This document shows positions 45,722-55,912 of a stretch of 64,000 bases of DNA, one piece after another. How positions within the stretch are numbered: position 1 is the first letter of the stretch; the number at the start of each line of letters is the position of its first letter. Position numbers and translations under genes: made by a program. The stretch comes from Cupriavidus pauculus. GTDB lineage: Bacteria > Pseudomonadota > Gammaproteobacteria > Burkholderiales > Burkholderiaceae. The stretch spans positions 115,202 to 179,201 of the forward strand of contig NZ_PJRP01000016.1 of assembly GCF_002858765.1 (NCBI RefSeq), in the 5' to 3' direction. The notes under the pieces are model-generated. The model was given only the letters and a program-made list of their open reading frames with translations, did no database searches and was not told the DNA's origin.

Positions 45722-46564
45722 ATGAATCAGGCAGCGTGCCAAGCCGAAACCGGCGGCAAACTGGACATTCGCACTATTGACCTGGACGGCTGGACGCTGC
45801 GCGTTGGCATCCGCCGCGGCACCACCGGCAGCCCGCCCCTGCTGCTGTTCAACGGTATCGGCGCCAATCTGGAGCTGGTCGAGCCGCTCATCGCGGCGCT
45901 GGGCGACGTGGAAGTCGTCATCTTCGATATTCCCGGTGTGGGCGGTTCGCCCACGCCGGTCATGCCGTATCGATTTTCCACCTTGAGCCTGCTGGCTGAC
46001 AAACTGCTGGCCCACCTGGGCTATACCGGACAGGTGGACGTGCTGGGCGTCTCCTGGGGCGGCGCGCTGGCCCAGGAGTTCGCGCATCTGTATCCCCGGC
46101 GTTGCCGGCGGCTGATCCTGGCCGCCACGTCGCCCGGTGTGATCATGGTGCCGGCCAGGCCGTCGGTGCTGGCCAGGATGATCGGGCCGCGCCGCTATAC
46201 CGATCCCGCCTATCTGGAAAAGATCGGCGGCGATCTGTACGGCGGTGCCTATCGGCATGACATCGGGCTGCTGCGCGAGCACAGCCGTCATATCGAGCCG
46301 CCGCGCGGACGCGGATACGTCTACCAGCTGCTGGCCGCCTGGGGCTGGAGCAGCCTGCCGTGGCTGGCTGGCCTGCGCCAGCCCACGCTGGTCATGCATG
46401 GCAACGACGACCCGATCGTGCCGCTGGCCAACGCCAAGATCCTGGCCGCGCGCATCCGTCAGGCGAAGCTGCATGTGATCGACGATGGCCACCTGTTCCT
46501 GGTGTCGCGGGCGACCGAGGTGGCACCGGTGATCCGCGGGTTCCTGCGGCAGGAACTGCAGTGA
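45722..46564 (+). CDS. phaZ: Intracellular medium-chain-length PHA depolymerase, PhaZ type
   Basis: The 280-residue alpha/beta-hydrolase follows the Pseudomonas PhaZ pattern closely: LLLFNGIGANLELVEPLIAA (oxyanion region), VIFDIPGVGGSPTP, nucleophile elbow GVSWGGALAQEFAH (Ser111), then MVPARPSVLARMIGPRRY, acid in HGNDDPIVPL and base in IDDGHLFLVSR (His257). This enzyme releases 3-hydroxyacids from stored polymer. A GTG at 45656 would extend the frame and overlap the phasin stop, but AAGGACAACCAG favours 45722. It completes the synthesis and mobilisation set. Confidence 0.9.
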   Translation: MNQAACQAETGGKLDIRTIDLDGWTLRVGIRRGTTGSPPLLLFNGIGANLELVEPLIAALGDVEVVIFDIPGVGGSPTPVMPYRFSTLSLLADKLLAHLGYTGQVDVLGVSWGGALAQEFAHLYPRRCRRLILAATSPGVIMVPARPSVLARMIGPRRYTDPAYLEKIGGDLYGGAYRHDIGLLREHSRHIEPPRGRGYVYQLLAAWGWSSLPWLAGLRQPTLVMHGNDDPIVPLANAKILAARIRQAKLHVIDDGHLFLVSRATEVAPVIRGFLRQELQ

Positions 46565-46571
46565 GCCGCGC

Positions 46572-47879
46572 ATGAGCGACCGCGCCGGACTTCCCCCCAC
46601 ACGGTCGGAGACGTCCGGCGCCCTGCCTGCCGCTGCAGACCAGCCTGGCCAGCGCGGCGACCGCGACCTGCGCCGCATGCGCACCATCGCCACCGGCATC
46701 CTGCTGGCGATGCTGGCGCTGCTGGTGGCCAGCGTGCTGGGCCAGCCGCACTATCCATGGCTGGCCTGGGTGCGGGCCTTCGCCGAGGCCGGCACGGTCG
46801 GCGCCGTGGCCGACTGGTACGCGGTAGTCGCCCTGTTCCGGCATCCTTTTGGCCTGCCGGTACCCCATACGGCGGTGATTCCGCGCAACCAGCAACGCAT
46901 TGCCGAAAGCCTGGGCACCTTCGTGGAGCGCAATTTCCTGGCGCCCGACGTGATCGTCGGCCGGCTGCGCTCGTACAACACCGCGCAGGCAGTGGCCGCC
47001 TGGCTGGTGACGCCCGGCAATAGCCGCGCGCTGGCCGATCCGGCCGTGGACGCGCTGCCCGCCCTGCTGCGCGTGTTTGACGATGACGAGGTGGCCCGCC
47101 TGATCCAGCGCGGGGCACTGCCGGGCCTGCGCACGCTCGATGTCTCGGGCATCGCCGGCCATCTGCTGCAGATCCTCACTGACACCCAACGGCACCAGCC
47201 GCTGCTGGAGCGTGCCCTGACCGCGCTGGAACAATGGCTGGCCGAGAACGCCGGCCTGCTGCAGGCCAAGTTCAGCGAGGCGTCGCGCTACACGCCGGTG
47301 CGGCTCGATGCGTACATCGTCAACAAGTTCGTGGAAGGCGTGATCGCGCTGCTGCATGAGGTGCGTACCGAGCCGGAGCATCCGCTGCGCCAGCAATTCG
47401 ACGAGGCCTTGCAGGCAATGATCGACAGGCTGCGCACGTCGGAACGCTACCGGCGCATCGGGCGGCTGTGGATGCGCGACTTCCTGCGCCATCTGGAGCG
47501 CGAAGACAGCTACCGTGCGCTGTGGCAGCGCCTGCGCGACTGGATCAGCGCCGACGCCGCGCGCCACGACTCGCTGGCGCGGGCCATGCTGGCCGACCTG
47601 CTGGCCTCGCTCGGCGCCAGCGTGCGCGACGACGCCGCCTTGCAGGGCAAGCTCAACGCCTGGTGGCTGCACTGCGTGCAGCGCACGGTGAGCCGCTTTC
47701 GGCATCTGGTGCCGATGCTGATTGCGGAGGTGGTCAAGGGCTGGGACGCCAACGAAATCAGCCGGAAGATCGAGCTGGAAATTGGCAGTGACCTGCAATA
47801 CATCCGCATCAACGGCACCTTCGTCGGCGGCATGGTCGGCGTGCTGCTGCACGCGGCGATGCTGCTGATCGCGCCCTGA
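46572..47879 (+). CDS. DUF445-family membrane protein
   Basis: The 435-residue protein has one N-terminal membrane segment (about 40-58, TGILLAMLALLVASVLG), the family signature WVRAFAEAGTVGAVADWYAV followed by ALFRHPFGLPVPHTAVIP, a long helical middle part and a C-terminal membrane segment INGTFVGGMVGVLLHAAMLL. This is the DUF445/YjiN family of inner-membrane proteins of unknown function. It follows phaZ after only 7 bp and belongs to the same transcription unit, although a role in polymer metabolism is not established. Confidence 0.88.
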   Translation: MSDRAGLPPTRSETSGALPAAADQPGQRGDRDLRRMRTIATGILLAMLALLVASVLGQPHYPWLAWVRAFAEAGTVGAVADWYAVVALFRHPFGLPVPHTAVIPRNQQRIAESLGTFVERNFLAPDVIVGRLRSYNTAQAVAAWLVTPGNSRALADPAVDALPALLRVFDDDEVARLIQRGALPGLRTLDVSGIAGHLLQILTDTQRHQPLLERALTALEQWLAENAGLLQAKFSEASRYTPVRLDAYIVNKFVEGVIALLHEVRTEPEHPLRQQFDEALQAMIDRLRTSERYRRIGRLWMRDFLRHLEREDSYRALWQRLRDWISADAARHDSLARAMLADLLASLGASVRDDAALQGKLNAWWLHCVQRTVSRFRHLVPMLIAEVVKGWDANEISRKIELEIGSDLQYIRINGTFVGGMVGVLLHAAMLLIAP

Positions 47880-47977
47880 TCCAGCGGAGCGAAAAGGGCC
47901 CGTGGCTGTTGCGGCGCGTCATGGCCGGCGGGCCTGTCGGCATCCGGGAAAGCCCCATACCGCATATTGGTAATACC

Positions 47978-47988
47978 ACTTTACCTGT
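47978..47988. promoter_or_regulatory. FadR/GntR-type operator upstream of the sugar-acid operon
   Basis: TGGTAATACCA is a perfect palindrome (TGGTA, A, TACCA) and matches the FadR-subfamily consensus T.GT...AC.A at every fixed position. It lies 111 bp upstream of the GTG start of the dehydratase gene, in an otherwise empty 219-bp gap. The cognate regulator is not adjacent; the only FCD-type GntR in the window is at 2892-3587, 44 kb away. Confidence 0.7.
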
Positions 47989-48098
47989 CCAATACCCTGA
48001 CCTAGACTCGGTTCAACTCGGCATGCGTGCGGCGCGGAATGAGATCGCGGGCATCCGGATCTGCACCCCCTACAAGAAGCAGAACGCAGGAGACCCGA

Positions 48099-49835
48099 GT
48101 GAACGACGACAATCCGCCGGGGCCGCCCAAACGGCGCAGCCAGTCATGGTTTGGCCGACTGGATCGCGATGGCTTCATCTATCGGTCCTGGCTGAAGAAC
48201 CGCGGCATTCCCCATGACCAGTTCGATGGCCGGCCGGTCATCGGCATCTGCAATACCTACTCCGAACTGACCCCCTGCAACTCGCATTTCCGGACGCTGG
48301 CCGACCAGGTCAAGACCGGGGTGTGGGAAGCGGGCGGCTTTCCGCTTGAATTCCCCGTGATGTCGCTCGGGGAAACCATGCTGCGCCCCACCGCGATGCT
48401 GTTCCGCAACCTGGCCAGCATGGACGTGGAGGAGTCGATTCGCGGCAACCCCATCGACGGTGTGGTGCTGCTGATGGGCTGCGACAAGACCACCCCGGCA
48501 CTGATGATGGGGGCGGCCTCGGTCGACCTGCCCACCATCGGCATCTCGGGCGGCCCGATGCTCAGCGGCAAGTTCCGCGGACAGGAACTGGGCTCCGGCA
48601 CCGACGTCTGGAAGATGTCCGAGGAAGTGCGCGCCGGGCACATGTCGCAGGAGGATTTCTTCGAGGCCGAAGGCTGCATGCACCGGTCGCACGGCCATTG
48701 CATGACGATGGGCACGGCATCCACCATGGCCTGCATGGTCGAATCGCTGGGCATGGCCCTGCCGGGCAACGCGGCAATTCCCGCCGTGGACGGGCGCCGC
48801 AACATCCTGGCGCGTGCGTCGGGCCGGCGCATCGTCCAGATGGTCAAGGACAACCTGGTCATGTCGAAGGTGCTGACGCGCGAGGCCTTCGAGAATGCGA
48901 TCAAGGTCAACGCCGCCATCGGCGGGTCGACCAACGCGGTGATCCACCTGCTGGCCATCGCCGGCCGTATCGGCGTGAAGCTGAACCTGGACGACTGGGA
49001 TGCGCTGGGCCACGCCCTGCCCTGCCTGGTCGACCTGCAGCCGTCGGGCCGGCATCTGATGGAAGACTTCTACTACGCCGGCGGCCTGCCCGCCGTGATA
49101 CGCGAACTGGGGCCGCTGCTGAACCGCGACGCGCTGACGGTCAACGGCAACACGCTCTGGGACAACTGCAAGGACGCGCCGAACTGGAACCGCGAGGTCA
49201 TCCACGCCTTCGACGCCCCCTTCAAGCCCCACGCCGGCATTGCGGTGCTGCGCGGCAACCTGAGCCCCGATGGCGCGGTGATCAAGCCATCGGCGGCCAC
49301 GCCGGCATTGCTCAAGCACACCGGCCGCGCGGTCGTGTTCGAGGACAGCGAGGACATGCACCGGCGGCTCGACGACGAATCGCTGGACGTCGACGAACAC
49401 TGCGTGCTGGTGCTGAAGAACTGCGGCCCACGCGGCTATCCGGGCATGGCCGAGGCCGGCAACATGCCGCTGCCACCCAAGGTGCTGCGCAAGGGCATCA
49501 CCGACATGGTGCGGATCTCGGACGCCCGCATGAGCGGCACCGCCTATGGCACCGTGGTGCTGCACGTCACGCCCGAGGCCGCCGCCGGCGGGCCGCTGGC
49601 GCTGGTGCAGAACGGCGACATGGTCGAGCTTGACGTGGAAGCCCGCAAGCTGCATCTGCACGTGTCCGACGAGGAACTGGCGAGACGGCGCGCGGCCTGG
49701 CAGCCGCCGGCGCCGCCCATGGAGCGCGGCTGGACGCGGCTGTACTTCGAGCACGTGCAACAGGCCAATCTGGGCGCCGACATGGATTTCCTGGTCGGCA
49801 AGAGCGGCGCGGCCGTGCCGAAAGACAACCACTGA
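48099..49835 (+). CDS. IlvD/Edd-family sugar-acid dehydratase (L-arabonate dehydratase-like)
   Basis: The 578-residue iron-sulfur enzyme removes water from a sugar acid. Cluster cysteines are Cys60 (TPCNSH), Cys128 (LLMGCDKTTPA) and about Cys201 (GHCMTMGTAST), the three seen in arabonate/xylonate dehydratases, and the C-terminal DARMSGTAYG is present. Length fits the sugar-acid clade better than dihydroxyacid dehydratase of branched-chain synthesis. The start is a GTG at 48099 behind GCAGGAGACCCGA; the longer frame to 48027 has no ribosome site. The following sugar ABC transporter suggests it acts on the imported sugar or its acid; the exact substrate is unknown. Confidence 0.85.
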   Translation: MNDDNPPGPPKRRSQSWFGRLDRDGFIYRSWLKNRGIPHDQFDGRPVIGICNTYSELTPCNSHFRTLADQVKTGVWEAGGFPLEFPVMSLGETMLRPTAMLFRNLASMDVEESIRGNPIDGVVLLMGCDKTTPALMMGAASVDLPTIGISGGPMLSGKFRGQELGSGTDVWKMSEEVRAGHMSQEDFFEAEGCMHRSHGHCMTMGTASTMACMVESLGMALPGNAAIPAVDGRRNILARASGRRIVQMVKDNLVMSKVLTREAFENAIKVNAAIGGSTNAVIHLLAIAGRIGVKLNLDDWDALGHALPCLVDLQPSGRHLMEDFYYAGGLPAVIRELGPLLNRDALTVNGNTLWDNCKDAPNWNREVIHAFDAPFKPHAGIAVLRGNLSPDGAVIKPSAATPALLKHTGRAVVFEDSEDMHRRLDDESLDVDEHCVLVLKNCGPRGYPGMAEAGNMPLPPKVLRKGITDMVRISDARMSGTAYGTVVLHVTPEAAAGGPLALVQNGDMVELDVEARKLHLHVSDEELARRRAAWQPPAPPMERGWTRLYFEHVQQANLGADMDFLVGKSGAAVPKDNH

Positions 49836-49898
49836 CGCACCACCCCTGGCGCGGCCGCCATGCAGGGCGGCGCGGCGCCGGACAAGGAGACGCAACGC

Positions 49899-50999
<1,101 letters not shown>

Positions 51000-51033
51000 C
51001 CACCCTTGGCATGACCATGGAGGAGACACAGCA

Positions 51034-52356
51034 ATGAGCCATTCCGGAAACTTCACAAGGCGCGATTTCCTGGTATCGACGGCGGCCGTGGCTGCCACCT
51101 CGGCGCTGGGTACCACCAATGCGTACGCCGCCACCCAGTTGCAGTACAAGCCCGAGGCCGGCGCCAAGCTGCGGGTGCTGCGCTGGAAGCGGTTCGTGCA
51201 GGGCGATGAAGACCTGTGGAACGCCAACGCGAAGAAGTTCAGCGAGCTGACCGGGGTTGAAGTCCGTGTCGACAACGAAGGCTGGGAAGACGTGCGCCCC
51301 AAGGCCGCCGTGGCAGCCAGCGTGGGCACGGGGCCGGACATCGTGCTGGGCTGGTTCGACGATCCGCAGCAGTACCCCGACAAGCTCGTCGACGTGACCG
51401 ACGTGGCCACCTACCTGGGCAACAAGCACGGCGGCTGGTACGACGTCTGCAAGAAGTACGGCATCCACAACGGCAAGTGGATCGCGGTGCCGCTGGGCGT
51501 GGTGGGCAACGCGCTGGTCTACCGCGAAAGCCATGTCAAGGCGGCCGGCTTCGACACCATTCCCAAGGACACGGCGGGCTTTCTGAAGCTGTGCCAGGCG
51601 CTGAAGGCCAAGGGCACGCCCCCCGGCTTTGCGCTGGGCAAGGCCGTGGGCGACGGCAACAACTGGGCGCACTGGCTGCTCTGGTCGCACGGCGGCATGC
51701 TGGTGGATACCAAGGGCAAGGTGGTGGTGAACTCGCCCGAGACCTGGGCCGCGCTGGAATACGCCAGGCAGCTCTATCCCACGTTCGTGCCGGGCACGCT
51801 GTCCTGGCAGGACCCGTCGAACAACAAGGCGTTCCTGGACGGCCAGGTCAGCCTGACGGCCAACGGCATCTCGGTCTACTACGCGGCCAAGAACTCGAAG
51901 GAGCCCAAGCTGCAGGAGATGGCGAAGGACATCCAGCACGCGCATTTCCCGATCGGCAAGAGCGGCAAGCCGACCGAGCTGATGCAGATCACGCAGATGA
52001 TGATCTTCAAGTACTGCAAGTATCCGAACGCGGCCAAGGCCTTCCTGCAGTTCATGATGGAGCCCGAGCAGTACAACCCGTGGATGGAGGCCGCCATCGG
52101 CTACGTGAGCCAGCCGCTCAAGGAGTACGAGGCGAACCCGATCTGGACGGCCGACCCGAAGCACACCGTGTACCGCGATGCAGCGTCGCTGATGCTCGAC
52201 AACGGCCACGCCGGCCCGCTGGGCACGGCATCGGCGGCGGCCATGGCTGACTACATCGTGCTCGACATGGTGGCCGAGGCGGCCAGCGGATCGAAGACGC
52301 CTAAGGAAGCCGCGGCCCGTGCGGCACAGCGCGCCGAGCGCTACTACAAGGCCTGA
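51034..52356 (+). CDS. Sugar-binding periplasmic protein of the ABC importer (Tat signal)
   Basis: The 440-residue family 1 extracellular solute-binding protein begins with a twin-arginine signal, FTRRDFLVSTAAVAATSALG, cleaved after AYA (about residue 32). The mature part has ELTGVEVRVDNEGWEDVRPK, GTGPDIVLGWFDD and WLLWSHGGMLVD, usual for carbohydrate-binding clefts with several Trp. Export in folded state through Tat is somewhat unusual for this family but known. The ribosome site is TGGAGGAGACACAGCA. Ligand unknown, probably a mono- or disaccharide or sugar acid. Confidence 0.92.
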   Translation: MSHSGNFTRRDFLVSTAAVAATSALGTTNAYAATQLQYKPEAGAKLRVLRWKRFVQGDEDLWNANAKKFSELTGVEVRVDNEGWEDVRPKAAVAASVGTGPDIVLGWFDDPQQYPDKLVDVTDVATYLGNKHGGWYDVCKKYGIHNGKWIAVPLGVVGNALVYRESHVKAAGFDTIPKDTAGFLKLCQALKAKGTPPGFALGKAVGDGNNWAHWLLWSHGGMLVDTKGKVVVNSPETWAALEYARQLYPTFVPGTLSWQDPSNNKAFLDGQVSLTANGISVYYAAKNSKEPKLQEMAKDIQHAHFPIGKSGKPTELMQITQMMIFKYCKYPNAAKAFLQFMMEPEQYNPWMEAAIGYVSQPLKEYEANPIWTADPKHTVYRDAASLMLDNGHAGPLGTASAAAMADYIVLDMVAEAASGSKTPKEAAARAAQRAERYYKA

Positions 52357-52360
52357 CGCG

Positions 52361-53326
52361 ATGCAGAATACCGCTGCGACGCCGCCTGCCTCGCAGCGGC
52401 CCCCTGCCCAGCCGGCCCGGCGATCGGTGCTGTCCCGGCTGTCCGACAACCGCCATGCGCTGGGGCTGCTGTTCATGGTGCCCACGGCGCTGCTGTTGCT
52501 GGTCTTCCTGACCTATCCGCTGGGGCTCGGTGTCTGGCTGGGCTTTACCGATGCCAAGATCGGCCGGCCCGGCGCATGGATCGGCTTCGACAACTTCAGC
52601 TACCTGGCCAGCGATTCGGTCACCCAGCTGGCGCTCTTCAACACCATCTTCTACACGGTGATCGCCAGCCTGCTGAAGTTTGCGCTGGGGCTCTGGCTGG
52701 CGCTGCTGCTGAACCGCAACCTGCCGTTCAAGTCGTTCTTCCGGGCCGTGGTGCTGCTGCCGTGGATCGTTCCCACGGCCCTGTCGGCGCTGGCGTTCTG
52801 GTGGATCTACGATGCGCAGTTCTCGGTCATCAGCTGGACGCTGGTCAAGCTGGGGCTGATCGACCGCTATATCGACTTCCTGGGCGACCCGTGGCTGGCG
52901 CGGTTTTCGACCATCGCGGCCAATGTCTGGCGCGGCATCCCGTTCGTGGCCATCTCGCTGCTGGCCGGGCTGCAGACCATTTCGCCCACGCTGTACGAGG
53001 CGGCTTCGATCGATGGCGTCACGCCCTGGCAGCAGTTCCGCTACGTGACCCTGCCGCTGCTGACCCCGATCATCGCCGTGGTGATGACGTTCTCTGTGCT
53101 CTTCACCTTTACCGATTTCCAGCTGATCTACGTGCTGACGCGCGGCGGTCCGCTCAATGCCACGCACCTGATGGCCACCCTGTCGTTCCAGCGCGCCATT
53201 CCGGGCGGATCGCTGGGCGAAGGCGCGGCGCTGGCCACGATGATGGTGCCCTTCCTGCTGGCCGCCATCCTGTTCTCGTATTTCGGCCTGCAGCGGCGCG
53301 CGTGGCAACAGGGAGGCGACAAATGA
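52361..53326 (+). CDS. Sugar ABC transporter permease (MalF type)
   Basis: The 321-residue protein has six membrane helices and the EAA loop EAASIDGVTPWQQFRYVTLP followed by LLTP (about 226-249), where the ATPase docks. The first helix is at about 36-58 (LGLLFMVPTALLLLVFLTY). The ATG at 52361 lies 4 bp after the stop of the binding protein gene; its ribosome site is inside that gene. Its own stop overlaps the next permease start (ATGA at 53323-53326). Confidence 0.93.
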   Translation: MQNTAATPPASQRPPAQPARRSVLSRLSDNRHALGLLFMVPTALLLLVFLTYPLGLGVWLGFTDAKIGRPGAWIGFDNFSYLASDSVTQLALFNTIFYTVIASLLKFALGLWLALLLNRNLPFKSFFRAVVLLPWIVPTALSALAFWWIYDAQFSVISWTLVKLGLIDRYIDFLGDPWLARFSTIAANVWRGIPFVAISLLAGLQTISPTLYEAASIDGVTPWQQFRYVTLPLLTPIIAVVMTFSVLFTFTDFQLIYVLTRGGPLNATHLMATLSFQRAIPGGSLGEGAALATMMVPFLLAAILFSYFGLQRRAWQQGGDK

Positions 53327-54201
53327 AAGCGAAGGCGGAGGAGAACGAATCGCAAGGCATGGAGTATCTGCAATCCGTGCCACGCCGCTGGGTGACGCTG
53401 TATATCCCGATCGGGGTGTTCCTGTTCGTGCTGCTGTTTCCGTTCTACTGGATGGGCATCACGGCCTTCAAGCCCGATGGCGAACTGCTGATGCAAAGCG
53501 CCAACCCGTTCTTCGTGATGGCGCCGACGCTGGCTCATTTCAAGAAACTACTATTCGACACGCCCTACCCGGCCTGGCTGCTCAATACGGTCATTGTCTC
53601 GACGGTATCCACGTTTGCGTCGCTGGCGGCAAGCGTGCTGGCGGCCTACGCCATCGAGCGGCTGCGGTTCCAGGGCGCCAAGCAGGTGGGGCTGGCGATT
53701 TTCCTGGCCTACCTGATTCCGCCCTCGATCCTGTTTATCCCGCTGGCGTCGATCGTCTTCCAGCTCGGTTTGTTCGATACGCGCTGGGCCCTGATCCTGA
53801 CCTACCCCACCTTCCTGATCCCGTTTTGCACCTGGCTGCTGATGGGGTATTTCCGCTCGATCCCGTACGAACTGGAGGAATGCGCGTTGATCGACGGCGC
53901 CACGCGCTGGGAAATCCTGGTCAAGATTATCTTGCCGCTGGCCGTGCCGGGACTGATTTCGGCAGGGATATTCGCCTTCACGCTGTCGTGGAACGAGTTT
54001 ATCTACGCCCTGACATTTATCTCGTCGTCGGAGGTAAAAACCGTGCCGGTGGGCATCGTGACCGAACTGGTGGAAGGCGACGTCTACCACTGGGGCGCGC
54101 TGATGGCCGGCGCCCTGCTGGGCTCGCTGCCGGTTGCCGTGGTCTATTCGTTCTTCGTCGAGTATTACGTTTCTGGCATGACCGGGGCGGTCAAGGAATA
54201 A
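53323..54201 (+). CDS. Sugar ABC transporter permease (MalG type)
   Basis: The 292-residue permease has six membrane helices and the EAA-like loop EECALIDGATRWEILVKIIL followed by PLAVPG. The N-terminus YIPIGVFLFVLLFPFYWMGI is typical of MalG partners, and the C-terminus ends in the short VSGMTGAVKE tail. It is translationally coupled to the MalF-type gene. It closes the importer operon; a stem-loop with a T-run at 54435-54464 may end the transcript. Confidence 0.93.
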   Translation: MKAKAEENESQGMEYLQSVPRRWVTLYIPIGVFLFVLLFPFYWMGITAFKPDGELLMQSANPFFVMAPTLAHFKKLLFDTPYPAWLLNTVIVSTVSTFASLAASVLAAYAIERLRFQGAKQVGLAIFLAYLIPPSILFIPLASIVFQLGLFDTRWALILTYPTFLIPFCTWLLMGYFRSIPYELEECALIDGATRWEILVKIILPLAVPGLISAGIFAFTLSWNEFIYALTFISSSEVKTVPVGIVTELVEGDVYHWGALMAGALLGSLPVAVVYSFFVEYYVSGMTGAVKE

Positions 54202-54237
54202 CCTGGCCGGCCTTGATCCGGCCCTGAACCCGCCAAT

Positions 54238-54624
54238 TCAGCGCGGCAGGCTGGCGGCCACGATTTGCGTGGCGTCGGCCACATCGCCGGTATCGAGTGT
54301 GACGCAACGCGTCCTCAGCAGCTTGGCAATCCGCCACCACTGCACAGTTTCCACGCAGGAATGCCCGGGGCAAAACAGTTCCGCATGCACCGGCGCACGA
54401 TTAATCAGCGATCGGACGATACGCAGCGTATAACCCTCGTCCAGCAACTGGACGAGGCGTTTTTGTTGGGGGACAGTGCCATGAAAAATGCGGTCAGAAA
54501 GATGCGGGCAACGTGCGGGATGCCGTTGCCCGCACGTGAAATCGCTTGCGGGTTGAAAGCGATTTCGCACTAACGGCCGATTATGCCGATTGATGAAACA
54601 AGCGACACTGCACAGAATCCGCAC
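54238..54624 (-). CDS. Doubtful small hypothetical protein
   Basis: A 128-codon frame begins at a GTG (54624). Its second half, with RLVQLLDEGYTLRIVRSLIN, APVHAELFCPGHSCVETVQW and RIAKLLRTRCVTLDTGDVAD, looks like a real soluble protein, whereas the first 45 codons overlap two strong stem-loops and look unstructured. There is no in-frame ATG in the second half. It may be a true gene with a non-standard start, or a remnant. Function not recognised. Confidence 0.35.
   Translation of the reverse strand: MRILCSVACFINRHNRPLVRNRFQPASDFTCGQRHPARCPHLSDRIFHGTVPQQKRLVQLLDEGYTLRIVRSLINRAPVHAELFCPGHSCVETVQWWRIAKLLRTRCVTLDTGDVADATQIVAASLPR
54435..54464 (+). terminator. Rho-independent terminator, probably of the sugar importer operon
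   Basis: CCTCGTCCAG (54435-54444) pairs perfectly with CTGGACGAGG (54448-54457) around CAA and is followed by CG and five T. It lies 234 bp after the last permease stop, on the same strand, but inside the doubtful opposite-strand reading frame. Confidence 0.7.
54504..54566. repeat. Two further tandem stem-loops
   Basis: GCGGGCAACG (54504-54513) pairs with CGTTGCCCGC (54524-54533), and GAAATCGCTT (54538-54547) pairs with AAGCGATTTC (54557-54566); all twenty base pairs are perfect. They follow the 54435 terminator-like hairpin. Their role is unknown. Confidence 0.75.
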
Positions 54625-54679
54625 ATTCCGGACATTTTCGTGATCACGGCAGCACTCAATGCCGTGTCAGACAAAGTCC

Positions 54680-55912
54680 CTATTCCGCTTGCGGCACCAG
54701 ATGTGGCGTCTGCGTCCTGCCCAGGAACGCGAAAGCAATCTGGATCAGCCCCATGGTGAGCCCGAGAGCGGCGCCGACCTTCCAGGCCAGCGCGTAGTCA
54801 TGCATCAGGTCATATAGCCAGCCGCCGCCAAAGGCGCCGATAAAGCTGCCGATCTGGTGACTGAAAAACGCCACGCCGGCAATCATGGCCTGCCAGCGCA
54901 GGCCAAAGGTCTGGGCAATCCAGCCCTGCACCAGCGGCGACACCCCAAGCCACAGAAAGCCCATGATGGCGGAAAACACCATCGTGCTTTCCGGCGTTGG
55001 TGAGACATGGAAGAACCAGACGAATCCGATCGACCGGCAAATATAGATACCACCGAGCAGCAACAACTTGTTGACCCGCCCCCCGGCCCATCCGAAAAAC
55101 AGGCTGCCCAGCACGTTGAATCCGCCAATCAGCCCTAGCGCCTTGGCCGACAGCATCGGGTCCATGCCGCAAATATCGAGATAGGCCGGCAGATGGGTGG
55201 TCAGGAATACCAGTTGCATCCCGCAGACGGTGTAGGCCAGCGCCATGACCACGAACGGCGGGTGCCGCAGCGCCGTCATCAGCGCCTGCCGGCCGCTCTG
55301 CTCGGCCTGCGCACGGGTCGGCATCTGCCGCACCTGGTCTACCCGGCCGCCCACCCAGGCGGCTGGCACCATGATCAGCGCCAGGACCACGAACGACGCC
55401 AGGCCCATGCGCCAGCCCCACGCGCCCGAAATGCTCTGGCCGAGCGGCGCCGCGATCATCGCGCCCAGCGAGCCCGACGCCGAGACGCAGCCCAGCACCA
55501 GGCTGCGCACCTGCGCACTGACCGCGCTCGACGCGGCAGCCATGGCCATGGCCGTGCCAGTACTGGCCATCGCCATGCCGATCAGCAGGCCGCCGCCCAG
55601 CACCACCATCCACATATCGTGGGCCGTGGCCAGCAGCACCAGGCCGACCAGATACAACAGCGAGCCGCCGACCATCAGCGGCCGGAATCCGCTCCTGACC
55701 GCCAGCGCCCCGGCAAACGGCTGCAGCAAGCCCCAAGTGAGGTTCTGCACCGCCACGGCGATCGTGAAATCGCCGACGGAAATCCCGATGTCGCGCGTCA
55801 GCGGCGGTACGAAGATTCCAAGGCTCTGCCGCAAGCCCATGGCCAGCGACAGCATGACGGAAGCGCCGATCAGGATCGGCAGGACGGGGCGCAGCGAGGA
55901 CAGACGAGACAT
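54680..55912 (-). CDS. Major facilitator superfamily transporter
   Basis: The 410-residue protein has twelve hydrophobic segments and the motif-A-like loop SGFRPLMVGGSLL (about 73-85), then GMAMASTGTAMAMA. It resembles the oxalate/formate antiporter and monocarboxylate-type branch (MFS_1) with QSLGIFVPPLTRDIGISVGD near the N-terminus. Substrate unknown. The start at 55912 begins MSRLSSLRPVLPILIG; the reading frame continues to 56173, but that part is not MFS-like. A 28-bp inverted repeat lies about 280 bp upstream. Confidence 0.88.
   Translation of the reverse strand: MSRLSSLRPVLPILIGASVMLSLAMGLRQSLGIFVPPLTRDIGISVGDFTIAVAVQNLTWGLLQPFAGALAVRSGFRPLMVGGSLLYLVGLVLLATAHDMWMVVLGGGLLIGMAMASTGTAMAMAAASSAVSAQVRSLVLGCVSASGSLGAMIAAPLGQSISGAWGWRMGLASFVVLALIMVPAAWVGGRVDQVRQMPTRAQAEQSGRQALMTALRHPPFVVMALAYTVCGMQLVFLTTHLPAYLDICGMDPMLSAKALGLIGGFNVLGSLFFGWAGGRVNKLLLLGGIYICRSIGFVWFFHVSPTPESTMVFSAIMGFLWLGVSPLVQGWIAQTFGLRWQAMIAGVAFFSHQIGSFIGAFGGGWLYDLMHDYALAWKVGAALGLTMGLIQIAFAFLGRTQTPHLVPQAE

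Noticed and set aside
48099..49835. Dihydroxyacid dehydratase IlvD of branched-chain amino acid synthesis
   Set aside because: The operon with a sugar ABC importer and the cysteine spacing fit the sugar-acid dehydratase clade better.
54504..54566. CRISPR array or integron attC site
   Set aside because: The stems differ from each other, there are no equal-length spacers or repeats, and no cas or integrase gene is near.
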